Below, piece by piece: positions 1 through 11,050 of a stretch of 64,000 nucleotides of DNA. The number at the start of each line of letters is the position of its first letter. Position 1 is the stretch's first letter. The stretch is from Membranipora membranacea (taxonomy: Eukaryota > Bryozoa > Gymnolaemata > Cheilostomatida > Membraniporidae). Made by a program: the position numbers and the translations under genes. The stretch is taken from positions 36,330,001 to 36,394,000 of the forward strand of contig OU612065.1 of NCBI GenBank assembly GCA_914767715.1. The letters are read 5' to 3'. The notes under the pieces were generated by a model. The model did not search any database and had not been told where the DNA came from. It was given only the letters and a program-made list of their open reading frames with translations.

Positions 1-1422
1 ATAAGTATGTAAGGGCCCATCTTCATCTGACTCTATAACTACCTTCTGTTTACGGGGCCTACCTCTCTTCTTTTTCTCTCCTTTAAATCATAGAAACATA
101 AAACTTCAAGTCAAGCTGATTTCTGATTTGAGTTTTTGTTCCAGTTCCATACACAATGACTTTAATAGGATTATCACATATTCTTTTGGTTTTAGTAGAG
201 AGTTACGAAATTTTGTATTTGTCTTTTCTCAATACGTGAACTTGTTGTCATGTATACGTTTTCTTGATTGGTCAGTTTTGAGGTTTAATGTGATCTGGAG
301 TTACACTCTCACGACAGTGGAAAATACTACTTGGTATAAATAAAAAATAATACACCCTGACAGGTAGAAATTTTCAGATCATATCAAATGTAATATTTTA
401 ACGGTGCCATGAAGTTGTCATATCATGTATGCTTTCACATTCTCGGTCAGATTTCGAAACCTCACTAAAGTTTGGCAATTATCTATTGTTAACTAAGAAC
501 TTTGGGTGTTGTCCTGACAATATATAATTGATAACTTCAATAGAAATATTCATAAGATACATTAGAAGATGGCGCGGAAATAGGAATATCCTATCACACC
601 GCCTACCTCCATCATCTAGGTGTCGTTTGGGTTTTCTCTTCTTAGTGGTAGAGTTCCCGCCTGATGGAGTTTTAGCTGGCGTTGGAACCGGGGTGATCTT
701 TCTTCCTCCTTTTCATCTCTGGAGTTTTCTGGAGTCTTGAGCTTACCCTTCTGCAGTAACTCACGAGCGTTAGACCAGATAGACTGCTGACGTATACTAT
801 CCTCATAGATCTAATAAAACAGCAACAATATCTACTGTCACAACACAAGAGATTCAGTGCTGCATTTAACTCATAGGTTCTATAAAGTGGCGTACTGAAT
901 GGAAGCATCTATTTATCATAAAAAAAATTACTAACCAAAGAGCCCTGTATGTTGTAGTTCTATGCGTTCTTGCATGGTAAGGCCATATCAGCATCAATAT
1001 CATCCAGACATCTGTACTTGTGAATCTTGATATTTTTACGGATTTTCTTGGAGTCCATCTGTTTCCTGATCACATCATAGTAGTCAGTTAGTTCTCTACG
1101 ACTTGGTAGCTGGTAGAATGGTTCACTTAGTATACGACCATCACTACTGAGAACAAAGAGGACATATCAAGATGTCAGGTTAGTCAGTTAAATTAGAGAA
1201 ACTATCAAAAGTACTAAAACCTAAATTCCTCCAGGGTGAGTGGCATTTACTGCTACAATCATTTTGTTTTAACAGTCAATGAGTAACCCCACAGAGTTGA
1301 TTAACAACTCCTTGACTACACACAGAAACCACAAATTGGAGTTCCGATTTATTTCGTTTTATCATAACAACTCTCACACACTATCAAGCCGCTCCAATGA
1401 ACTTAATGTTCCATTCTCGTAC
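1..1422 (-). pseudogene. Left copy of Brahma-like (SMARCA2/4) 3' exons, broken
   Basis: Three exons read on the minus strand with GT-AG borders: 936-1146 (bromodomain), 607-810 (acidic/Lys-rich linker) and the start of the next exon at 1-80 (basic RGRPRK motif, then acidic ESDEDG), which runs off the window. The sequence matches 29736-30927 exon for exon and intron for intron. Breaks: the bromodomain exon has an in-frame TAG at 960-962 where the right copy has CAG (NAQNYN). Exon 607-810 is 204 nt against 205 nt in the right copy, so the frame is lost. The bromodomain otherwise keeps LPSRRELTDYYDVIRK, closer to the usual family sequence than the right copy. The copy ends abruptly near 1422, where 5S-array sequence begins. 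I infer a duplicated, non-functional fragment. Confidence 0.85.
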
Positions 1423-2434
1423 TCTTCATTATATCTTTCATCTATTATAGAACATATATTTCCCTTCCATAACATTGTTAGTATGCAATTTACCTTTTTT
1501 ATTTTATTTGAGGAGGGACTGGTTGGATTGGCTGCCAGGTTTCAACCAAGCTGCCGGGTTAGATGGCTCATGCAAGCATCTATTAACGGCATTGGACTTT
1601 TTGCGGAGAATTTGTAGCATGCAATCAAATGAACTATGTGGCAACACTCATTTTGACGGGACATCACGCTTAGCTCCATTGTTTAACATTCTTTTGGTCT
1701 AAACGCCCCACTCGCAGCGCAGGATTAAAAGCGGAAGTTATAAGCTGGCAGCAAGTAGCGGGCTCTGGTAAGTTACTCTTTTGTTTGATTGTGACAGTAC
1801 CAGCAGTAATCTAAGCACTAGACTGGACTGTAGGGCAAGGGAACTAAAATGTGACACTCGTGTGTGATCCATCGTACAGCCACAGATATTCTGATTTTAT
1901 GAAATCTATACCTGTTTAGTTAGCAAAATCTGATGTCCGCGGCTGGATTTTGGTAATTATGTGCACATCGACACACTTAACCGAGCTAGTGAACACCAGC
2001 CATTATCAGGATTACCGCCTAAAAGTCATAATTGTTATGGTTTCTGGAGTATCGTCCAAAAGTGATAGCAAAGCAGCACCAGTCAAACATCTTATCCGGC
2101 ATCCTCTTCTTGGCATGGGGGACAAACCTCTGGTAGTACCAGCGATCCCCTACGCTGAGCTTGTCAAATATCGCTGCTGCCAAATTCAAATGGGGATTGA
2201 CACATAATGCAGGATTTTCAGGAATTTATCTTCTCAAAATTTGCACTTTTCGTCTTCTTTTTCGTCGCAATACACACGCTTGCTTAGCTGCCGTTTAGGA
2301 ATGATTGGGGGGGGGGTGAAGAAGGGGTGGTGCTGAGCTGACCCTTAAAAAATTCACTTCATGCAGCTCATATTGAGTGTAGAGCAAATAATATAACATG
2401 TTGTTTTTAGGTTTTAAAAACGGAAAATTATCAA

Positions 2435-2554
2435 AAGTCTACAGCACCCAGTATTCCCAGGCGGTCACCCATCCAAGTACTAACTGGGCTCGACGTTGCT
2501 TAGCTTCAGTGATCGGACGAGAACTGGCGTTTTCAACGTGATATGGCCGTAGAC
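2435..2554 (-). rRNA. 5S ribosomal RNA, copy 1
   Basis: The minus strand begins GTCTACGGCCATATCACGTT and ends GGGTGCTGTAGACTTT, with the eukaryotic box A core AGCTAAGC and the conserved TTAGTACTTGGATGGGTGAC segment; about 120 nt. The RNA is the small structural RNA of the large ribosomal subunit, transcribed by Pol III from an internal promoter. A T4 run follows the 3' end directly (plus strand tcaaaagtct). Confidence 0.97.
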
Positions 2555-3785
2555 AATTATGGTGATTAATTTTAGCAGTTTTATGCTTGGATGCAGGAAT
2601 AACTAAACAAGGGCATGCAACTCTTGTTTTGATTTGCATGTTTATAGTCTTATTCCTAGACATTTTAACTTGTTTCTCTATATGACAACAGAATCATCCT
2701 TCTCCTTCTTCATTATATCTTTCATCTATTATAGAACATACATTTCTCTTCCATAACATTGTTAGTATGCAATTTACCTTTTCGATTTTATTTGAGGAGG
2801 GACTGGTTGGTTTGGCTGCCAGGTTTCAACCCAGCTGCCGGGTTTGATGGCTCATACAAACATCTTTTAACGGCATTGGACTTTTTGCGGAGAATTTGTA
2901 GCAGGCTATGAAATGAACTCTGTGGCAACAATCGTCTTGACGCGACATCACGCTTAGCTCCATTGTGTAACATTCTGTCGGACTAAGCGCCGCACTCACC
3001 GCGCAGGATTAAAAGCGCAAGTCATAAGCTGGCAGCAAGTAGCGGACTCTGGTAAGTTACTCTTTTGTTTGATTGTGACAGTACCAGCAGTGATCTAAGC
3101 ACTAGTCTGGACTGTAGGCCAAGGAAATTACAATGTGACACTCGTGTGTGATCCATCGTACAGCCACAGATATTCTGATTTTATGAAATCTATACCTGTT
3201 TAGTTAGCAAAATCTGATGTCCGCGGCTGGATTTTGGTAATCATGTGCACATCGACACACTTAACCTAACTAGTGAACACCAGCCATTATCAGGATTACC
3301 GCCTACAAGTCATAATTTCTGTTGTCAATAACAATAGCCTATAATGGCTGCTGCAATCTTCCAATTTCGCTAGCTTTCCTTCTGGTTATCATTTCTGGAG
3401 TATCGTCCAAAAGTGATGGCAAAGTAGCACCGGTCAAACATCTTTTCCGGCATCCTCTTCTTGGCATGGGGGACAAACCTCTGATAGTACCAGCGATCCC
3501 CTACGCTGAGCTTGTCAAATATCGCTGCTGCCAAATTCAAATGGGGATTGACACATAATGCAGGATTTTCTTGAATCTTCTCAAAATTTGCACTTTTCGT
3601 CTTCTTTTTCGTCGCAATACACACGCTTGCTTAGCTGCCGTTTAGGAATAATTGGGGGGGGGGGGGGTGAAGAAGGGGTGGTGCTGAGCTGACCCTTAAA
3701 AAATTCACTTCATGCAGCTCATATTGAGTGTAGAGCAAATAATATAACATGTTGTTTTTAGGTTTTAAAAATAAAAAATTATCAA

Positions 3786-3905
3786 AAGTCTACAGCACCC
3801 AGTATTCCCAGGCGGTCACCCATCCAAGTACTAACTGGGCTCGACGTTGCTTAGCTTCCGTGATCGGACGAGAACTGGCGTTTTCAACGTGATATGGCCG
3901 TAGAC
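3786..3905 (-). rRNA. 5S ribosomal RNA, copy 2 (variant at nt 47)
   Basis: Same 120-nt gene as copy 1 but with one substitution at about nt 47 (minus strand CACGGAAGC instead of CACTGAAGC), just before box A. T4 terminator present. Confidence 0.96.
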
Positions 3906-5130
3906 AATTATGGTGATTAATTTTAGCAGTTTTATGCTTGGATGCAGGAATAACTAAACAAGGGCATGCAACTCTTGTTTTGATTTGCATGTTTATAGTC
4001 TTATTCCTAGACATTTTAACTTGTTTCTCTATATGACAACAGAATCATCCTTCTCCTTCTTCATTATATCTTTCATCTATTATAGAACATACATTTCTCT
4101 TCCATAACATTGTTAGTATGCAATTTACCTTTTCGATTTTATTTGAGGAGGGACTGGTTGGTTTGGCTGCCAGGTTTCAACCCAGCTGCCGGGTTTGATG
4201 GCTCATACAAACATCTTTTAACGGCATTGGACTTTTTGCGGAGAATTTGTAGCATGCTATGAAATGAACTCTGTGGCAACAATCGTCTTGACGCGACATC
4301 ACGCTTAGCTCCATTGTGTAACATTCTGTCGGACTAAGCGCCGCACTCACCGCGCAGGATTAAAAGCGCAAGTCATAAGCTGGCAGCAAGTAGCGGACTC
4401 TGGTAAGTTACTCTTTTGTTTGATTGTGACAGTACCAGCAGTGATCTAAGCACTAGTCTGGACTGTAGGCCAAGGGGATTACAATGTGACACTCGTGTGT
4501 GATCCATCGTACAGCCACAGATATTCTGATTTTATGAAATCTATACCTGTTTAGTTAGCAAAATCTGATGTCCGCGGCTGGATTTTGGTAATCATGTGCA
4601 CATCGACACACTTAACCTAACTAGTGAACACCAGCCATTATCAGGATTACCGCCTACAAGTCATAATTTCTGTTGTCAATAACAATAGCCTATAATGGCT
4701 GCTGCAATCTTCCAATTTCGCTAGCTTTCCTTCTGGTTATCATTTCTGGAGTATCGTCCAAAAGTGATGGCAAAGCAGCACCGGTCAAACATCTTTTCCG
4801 GTATCCTCTTCTTGGCATGGGGGACAAACCTCTGATAGTACCAGCGATCCCCTACGCTGAGCTTGTCAAATATCGCTGCTGCCAAATTCAAATGGGGATT
4901 GACACATAATGCAGGATTTTCTTGAATCTTCTCAAAATTTGCACTTTTCGTCTTCTTTTTCGTCGCAATACACACGCTTGCTTAGCTGCCGTTTAGGAAT
5001 AATTGGGGGGGGTGAAGAAGGGGTGGTGCTGAGCTGACCCTTAAAAAATTCACTTCATGCAGCTCATATTGAGTGTAGAGCAAATAATATAACATGTTGT
5101 TTTTAGGTTTTAAAAATGGAAAATTATCAA

Positions 5131-5250
5131 AAGTCTACAGCACCCAGTATTCCCAGGCGGTCACCCATCCAAGTACTAACTGGGCTCGACGTTGCTTAGC
5201 TTCAGTGATCGGACGAGAACTGGCGTTTTCAACGTGATATGGCCGTAGAC
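5131..5250 (-). rRNA. 5S ribosomal RNA, copy 3
   Basis: Consensus 5S sequence. This is the last copy that keeps the roughly 33-bp downstream segment and so the T4 run right after the gene. Confidence 0.97.
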
Positions 5251-6443
5251 AATTATGGTGATTAATTTTAGCAGTTTTATGCTTGGATGCAGGAATAACT
5301 AAACAAGGGCATGCAACTCTTGTTTTGATTTGCATGTTTATAGTCTTATTCCTAGACATTTTAACTTGTTTCTCTATATGACAACAGAATCATCCTTCTC
5401 CTTCTTCATTATATCTTTCATCTATTATAGAACATACATTTCTCTTCCATAACATTGTTAGTATGCAATTTACCTTTTCGATTTTATTTGAGGAGGGACT
5501 GGTTGGCTTGGCTGCCAGGGTTCAACCCAGCTGCCGGGTTTGATGGCTCATACAAGCATCTTTTAACGGCATTGGACGTTTTGCGGAGAATTTGTAGCAT
5601 GCTATGAAACGAACTCTGTGGCAACAATCGTCTTGACGCGACATCACGCTTAGCTCCATTGTTTAACACTCTGTCGGACTAAACGCCGCACTCACAGCGC
5701 AGGATTAAAAGCGCAAGTTATAAGCTGGCAGCAAGTAGCGGGCTCTGGTAAGTTACTCTTTGGTTTGATTGTGACAGTACCAGCAGTGATCTAAGCACTA
5801 GACTGGACTGTAGGCCAAGGGAATTACAATGTGACACTCGTGTGTGATCCATCGTACAGCCACAGATATTCTGATTTTATGAAATCTATACCTGTTTAGT
5901 TAGCAAAATCTGATGTCCGCGGCTGGATTTTGGTAATTATGTGCACATCGACACACTTAACCTAGCTAGTGAACACCAGCCATTATCAGGATTACCGCCT
6001 AAAAGTCATAATTTGTGTTGTCAATAACAATAGCCTATAATGGCTGCTGCAATTTTCCAATTTCGCTAGCTTTCCTACTGGTTATCATTTCTGGAGTATT
6101 GTCCAAAAGTGATAGCAAAGCAGCACCGGTCAAACATCTTTTCCGGCATCCTCTTCTTGGCATGGGGGACAAACCTCTGATAGTACCAGCGATCCCCTAT
6201 GCTGAGCTTGTCAAATATCGCTGCTGCCAAATTCAAATGGGGATTGACACATAATGCAGGATTTTCTTGAATCTTCTCAAAAATTGCACTTTTCGTCTTC
6301 TTTTTCGTCGCAATACACACGCTTGCTTAGCTGCCGTTTAGGAATAATTGGGGGGGGGGTGAAGAAGGGGTGGTGCTGAGCTGACCCTTAAAAAATTCAC
6401 TTCATGCAGCTCATATTGAGTGTAGAGCAAATAATATAACATA

Positions 6444-6563
6444 AAGTCTACAGCACCCAGTATTCCCAGGCGGTCACCCATCCAAGTACTAACTGGGCTC
6501 GACGTTGCTTAGCTTCAGTGATCGGACGAGAACTGGCGTTTTCAACGTGATATGGCCGTAGAC
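6444..6563 (-). rRNA. 5S ribosomal RNA, copy 4
   Basis: Consensus 5S sequence. First copy with the shortened downstream flank: only T3 follows the gene (plus strand cataaagtct). Confidence 0.97.
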
Positions 6564-7239
6564 AACTATGGTGATTAATTTTAGCAGTTTTATGCTTGGA
6601 TGCAGGAATAACTAAACAAGGGCATGCAACTCTTGTTTTGATTTGCATGTTTATAGTCTTATTCCTAGACATTTTAACTTGTTTCTCTATATGACAACAG
6701 AATCATCCTTCTCCTTCTTCATTATATCTTTCATCTATTATAGAACATACATTTCTCTTCCATAACATTGTTAGTATGCAATTTACCTTTACGATTTTAT
6801 TTGAGGAGGGACTGGTTGGCTTGGCTGCCAGGGTTCAACCCAGCTGCCGGGTTTGATGGCTCATACAAGCATCTTTTAACGGCATTGGACGTTTTGCGGA
6901 GAATTTGTAGCATGCTATGAAACGAACTCTGTGGCAACAATCGTCTTGACGCGACATCACGCTTAGCTCCATTGTTTAACACTCTGTCGGACTAAACGCC
7001 GCACTCACAGCGCAGGATTAAAAGCGCAAGTTATAAGCTGGCAGCAAGTAGCGGGCTCTGGTAAGTTACTCTTTGGTTTGATTGTGACAGTACCAGCAGT
7101 GATCTAAGCACTAGACTGGACTGTAGGCCAAGGGAATTACAATGTGACACTCGTGTGTGATCCATCGTACAGCCACAGATATTCTGATTTTATGAAATCT
7201 ATACCTGTTTAGTTAGCAAAATCTGATGTCCGCGGCTGG

Positions 7240-7250
7240 ATTTTGGTAAT
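7240..7250. repeat. Target-site duplication, 3' side of the LINE
   Basis: ATTTTGGTAAT here is repeated at 12597-12607 on the other side of the LINE. Uninterrupted array units contain the motif once, so it is a perfect 11-bp target-site duplication. Confidence 0.9.
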
Positions 7251-7525
7251 CCTGTTTATTAGAGGAACTCGAACAAAAAAAAAAAAAAAATTTAATTTAT
7301 CTGTACTGCGTCTTTAGAAACTAGTTTTATCTTAGGATGTGTTTTTTTATGATGGTAAAAATTCTCTAATAAACTACCTCTGCTTAGCCATTGAAAAAGA
7401 AAAAAATTGTGGCTGCTGAAAAAAAAGACTAATAAAGAGCAGAGGTCTTCGGTGACTTGCTTAAGGCATCAGTTGTACTGTTTACTCAACTACTGTCACC
7501 AGGACAGGCTACTCCTCTATCAACC

Positions 7526-10500
7526 TCACCTGCCCTTACATTTTAAGTTATTTTCTTGGACTATTCTCTCGTTGCAGAAGAAGTCACTAAATGCTTTTAT
7601 TTTCCTTTCTATTTCAATTATCTTATTTTCCCTATTCGCTCTCTCAAAAACTATATCATGCCTGCCGTTCCATATCTTCCTATTGCACTCTGCTACATAT
7701 TCAAACACGTTCTTATTGATGGTGTTTCCCTGGTCCTTAGGGGTCAAACCTAAACAGAAAAGGATTTGCTTGTTGTTTTTATCCGCATTAATGTGTGTTC
7801 CCAGCTTTTTAACAGATTCTATCATTATATTTCTTGACACCTGGAGGGAACTGCATGATGCAAATACGTGTTCTAATGTCTCTGTTTCTGGTTTTATGCA
7901 AAAGTTACAAGTTGTCTTCACTCCTCGTATTTTCCATTTTAAAAGGGTGGCTCCATTTACTATGCCATTCGTGGCTGTCTTCCACATAAAGCTGGAATTT
8001 TGTGATGACACTTTATAATTGTTCCATATCTTAATTAATCGGGTTTTCTCAATTTCATTTAACTCTCGGTTTGTATGAATTTTAATGGGTAAGAGATCAC
8101 CCTCTTCTATGATAAATTGATAAAGTTGATTGGTTGACACAAGGCTTATTTTAAGAATGTCTTTAGATTTTTCGTCTATTTTAGCTAGTACAGTTTGTGC
8201 TTTTTTATATTGGTCCAGAAGTTTGAAGCAGTGTGCACTGTTTTTAGTATATGTATGTGGAAACAGATTTCTTGTCCAGAAAGAGAAAAAATACAAAAAA
8301 AGATCAAGTCTTTGGTGTTCGAAGGACTCTTGTACAGGTAGGCATAGGTTATCCTGCAGGTAAGTTGCCTCACAGTAGGATTTCAGTTCATATAAGCCCA
8401 TGCCTCCTTTTTCTTTTGCCAGCTCTATGAATTGTCTTTTAATTAATTCTGTTTTTCCTTCTCCGTAGATCAGAGAAAAGGCAAGCTTTTTCATGAGGGC
8501 TGTGTGTATTGCACTGGGTAAAAAGGTGTGTGCCATGTAAAATATTATTGGGTACAATATTGTATTAACTATTATGACTTTCCCTTTGATGGTACAGGGA
8601 ATAGTCTGAAAGAAGTTTATTTTACTTTTTAACTTTCGGATGCATTCTAACATATTAATTCTTTCCATTTCTTGGCCGTCGGTATCTTTAAAAATGATTC
8701 CACACACTTTTATCTCATCGACAGCGTACTCGTTGGTTAGTTCCGCTGTACCCAAAGCCAAAAGCTGAGTTTTGGCTCTATTTAACTCGCTGCCTGTAGC
8801 CTGCCGGATGTGATCAAAAAAAGAAAAAATATATTCTACATCGGCGTTATCTTGGCAAAAAAAAAGAAGATCGTCTGCATAGGCGGTAACTTTAGCTACT
8901 TTGTTTGTGGTTAAAGGGATACCCCTGAAGGCAGCTTGGCTGTGTATATATAAAAGAAAAGACTCTACATAAATAACGTACAGAGATGGTGAAAGTGGGC
9001 ACCCTTGTCTTACCCCTCTCTGTAGTTTAATGTCTTCAGAAAGGTGGCCATTTATTTGGACAGAGGTGGTAGTATTCTGGTAAAGTGTTCTAACCATTTT
9101 AAGGACTTCAGTATTGAAGTTGAAGCCCTTCATGACCCTGAAAAGAAAGTCTCTGTCTACTAGATCAAAGGCTTTCTTCTGGTCTAGAGACATAAGGATC
9201 CCAGCTTGGTTTTTATTTTTACAGAAGGTGATGACATCCCTTATGAAGATGTTCCCATTATGAATGTTCCTCTCAGGAACTGCGCAAAGCTGCTCTGATG
9301 AAATATTAGATTTTAGGAATTCAGAAAAATATACTTTGTTCAGGTATTTGGTGAGAATTTTATAATCAATGTTTAATAGTGTGATTGGTCTATAGTCTGC
9401 TGGTGTTTCACAGTTTGATTTTTTTGGAATCACAGTGGTTACTGCCTTCGTCATAGACTTAGGAACTGTATTTTTGGTGTTTATTTCAGTATAGACTTCA
9501 ACTAATATGTCCTGTATGTCATCAAAAAAAAATTTGTAAAATTCTGCCGTTAAACCGTCCATGCCTGGAGTTTTATTATTTTTCATTGACGAGACTATGT
9601 GTTTTAACGTTTCCCTATTTATAGCAAACTCGTTATTTTCCTGCCCTTTAGGTGACACTCGGTGCAGGATCTGAGTTTGAAAATGTGGATTGCATTGTTT
9701 AGTGGTGTATAAATCTTTATAGAAAGATTCAAAAACTCTGGTGATATTGGTATTATCTGTGAACTTGAGATTGGTATGCGGGTCGGTTATTTTTTTAATA
9801 TCTTTTTTAACTTGTCTTTCTTTAAGTCTCTCGTAGAAAAAAGAGGAGCACTTTTCGTCATGCAAGTCTGCCTCTATCCTGGATCTTACAAAAAGAGATT
9901 TTAATTTCTCGTCATAAAGTTCTTCCAGTTCTCTTTTAAGGTGTATTATTTCGTTCAGATCGGTTTCCATTTCTAATTTATTTTTTAAATCGTCTTCCAT
10001 TTCATGGCGCTCTCGCTTTCTGAAAGCGCAGTGTTTAATTGTTACCTTTTTAATTCTTTCTTTAATGTCGTCCCACCATTCCCCGACTGTTTTAAAAGCG
10101 AGGCGTAGTGATCTGCAATCCTCTATTAGGTTTTTAATTGAGTCAATGTAAACGTCATCTTGTAGTATTGAATTATTAAGTTTCCAAAAGGATTTACCAG
10201 GGGCAATTGTGCTTGTATTGATTTTGATGGAACAGTGTAGGATTTTATGATCGGAATATGGAAAAAATTCAGATTTAATAGAAGAGGCACAATCTCTGGG
10301 AACAAAAAATTTGTCGAGTCTGCTGGCTGACGCAGCACTACCCGAAAACCAGGTAAATTCGTTTTTTAAAGCTCCTGGTGGTCTTCTATATGGATCAGAG
10401 CAACCGAAAGATATAACTAGCGATTCTAACTCAGAAGAGCCTACCAGGACCTCTCCTCTGGTATGACCCAAGGTGTCGTAATGAATTGAGCTCACGCAGT

Positions 10501-11050
10501 TCATATCCCCAGCAATGATGTTCATTTTGGACGAAGAAAAAAAAGGTGGAAGTGTAGTTGAAAAAAAAATCTTCCTGTCCGCTGGTATATTTGGTGCGTA
10601 AACACAGATAACTCTGATTTGTTTGTTGTCAAAAGAAAAGTCTACGTAGCAGATTCGGCCGTCATTATTGGAAAAAAAATTGTCTATGACGCCTGAAAAA
10701 TTGGGTTTAAAAAGGATCGCCACCCCGGCAGAACGTGAAGTGAGAAAGTTAAAGAAAGATTTACCTTTCCATTCTCTACAGGTTTCTAAATGAGTCTCTT
10801 GAATTAAAAAGATATCAGAGTTAAGTTTTTCGAGAATAGATATTGCATTTTGTCTTTTTTTAAATTCTGCTATGCCTCGAACATTTAAAGAGGATACTCT
10901 AAGTACCTCGGCCATAGATAGATTTAAGAAGGAGTTGTTTAGTTTATGAAAGCTTAAAAGAAGGATGAGGAGAAAACTCCAGAAAAAAAAAGGGAGCTCT
11001 GAGGGGTTTTTTAGGTGGAGGGTGGACTGGGAAAAAAAAATTTCAGTCAT
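7526..11050 (-). CDS. LINE ORF2: endonuclease-reverse transcriptase
   Basis: A 1174-residue protein that nicks target DNA and reverse-transcribes the element RNA. An N-terminal APE-type endonuclease (about residues 50-275) shows SSLNVRGI, LIQETHLE, AGDMNCV and SDHKILHC. A linker rich in charged residues follows (about 290-440). The reverse transcriptase (about 490-770) has PADYRPITLLN, LDQKKAFDLVD, GVRQGCPLSPSLY and the catalytic AYADDLLFF. Near residue 1085 there is a C-terminal Cys/His motif (CNFCIK...LEHVFASC), as in L1/Tx1 proteins. The first ATG (11050) lies inside the end of ORF1 as ATGACTGA; a second start, MAEVLRVSSLNVRG at about residue 46, would remove a hydrophobic leader. No internal stop or frameshift is seen. 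Confidence 0.93.
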   Translation of the reverse strand: MTEIFFSQSTLHLKNPSELPFFFWSFLLILLLSFHKLNNSFLNLSMAEVLRVSSLNVRGIAEFKKRQNAISILEKLNSDIFLIQETHLETCREWKGKSFFNFLTSRSAGVAILFKPNFSGVIDNFFSNNDGRICYVDFSFDNKQIRVICVYAPNIPADRKIFFSTTLPPFFSSSKMNIIAGDMNCVSSIHYDTLGHTRGEVLVGSSELESLVISFGCSDPYRRPPGALKNEFTWFSGSAASASRLDKFFVPRDCASSIKSEFFPYSDHKILHCSIKINTSTIAPGKSFWKLNNSILQDDVYIDSIKNLIEDCRSLRLAFKTVGEWWDDIKERIKKVTIKHCAFRKRERHEMEDDLKNKLEMETDLNEIIHLKRELEELYDEKLKSLFVRSRIEADLHDEKCSSFFYERLKERQVKKDIKKITDPHTNLKFTDNTNITRVFESFYKDLYTTKQCNPHFQTQILHRVSPKGQENNEFAINRETLKHIVSSMKNNKTPGMDGLTAEFYKFFFDDIQDILVEVYTEINTKNTVPKSMTKAVTTVIPKKSNCETPADYRPITLLNIDYKILTKYLNKVYFSEFLKSNISSEQLCAVPERNIHNGNIFIRDVITFCKNKNQAGILMSLDQKKAFDLVDRDFLFRVMKGFNFNTEVLKMVRTLYQNTTTSVQINGHLSEDIKLQRGVRQGCPLSPSLYVIYVESFLLYIHSQAAFRGIPLTTNKVAKVTAYADDLLFFCQDNADVEYIFSFFDHIRQATGSELNRAKTQLLALGTAELTNEYAVDEIKVCGIIFKDTDGQEMERINMLECIRKLKSKINFFQTIPCTIKGKVIIVNTILYPIIFYMAHTFLPSAIHTALMKKLAFSLIYGEGKTELIKRQFIELAKEKGGMGLYELKSYCEATYLQDNLCLPVQESFEHQRLDLFLYFFSFWTRNLFPHTYTKNSAHCFKLLDQYKKAQTVLAKIDEKSKDILKISLVSTNQLYQFIIEEGDLLPIKIHTNRELNEIEKTRLIKIWNNYKVSSQNSSFMWKTATNGIVNGATLLKWKIRGVKTTCNFCIKPETETLEHVFASCSSLQVSRNIMIESVKKLGTHINADKNNKQILFCLGLTPKDQGNTINKNVFEYVAECNRKIWNGRHDIVFERANRENKIIEIERKIKAFSDFFCNERIVQENNLKCKGR

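Larger units (their letters stand above)
1424..7250 (-). repeat. 5S rDNA tandem array, left block (units 1-4)
   Basis: Tandem units each with one 5S gene. Starts of successive 5S genes are 1351, 1345 and 1313 bp apart. The block begins inside a unit at the junction with the Brahma fragment and is cut at 7250 by a LINE. The first partial unit is the most divergent: many substitutions, and about 70 bp missing near 2032 relative to the others. Units 1-3 keep about 33 bp directly downstream of the 5S 3' end that all later units lack. Each spacer has a G-run (8 to 14 G here, on the plus strand) near the 5S gene. The short ORFs that recur in every unit change mostly by amino-acid-altering substitutions and overlap the 5S gene, so I do not call them. 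Confidence 0.93.

Noticed and set aside
1730-1990. Spliced-leader RNA gene in the 5S spacer (CTCTGGTAAGT followed by an Sm-like site)
   Set aside because: The donor-to-Sm distance is about 180 nt, too long for known SL RNAs, and I could not fold a convincing stem-loop. Kept only as a low-interest observation.
7407-8018. 203-codon plus-strand ORF
   Set aside because: It is antisense to the LINE ORF2 reverse transcriptase C-terminus; a shadow frame.
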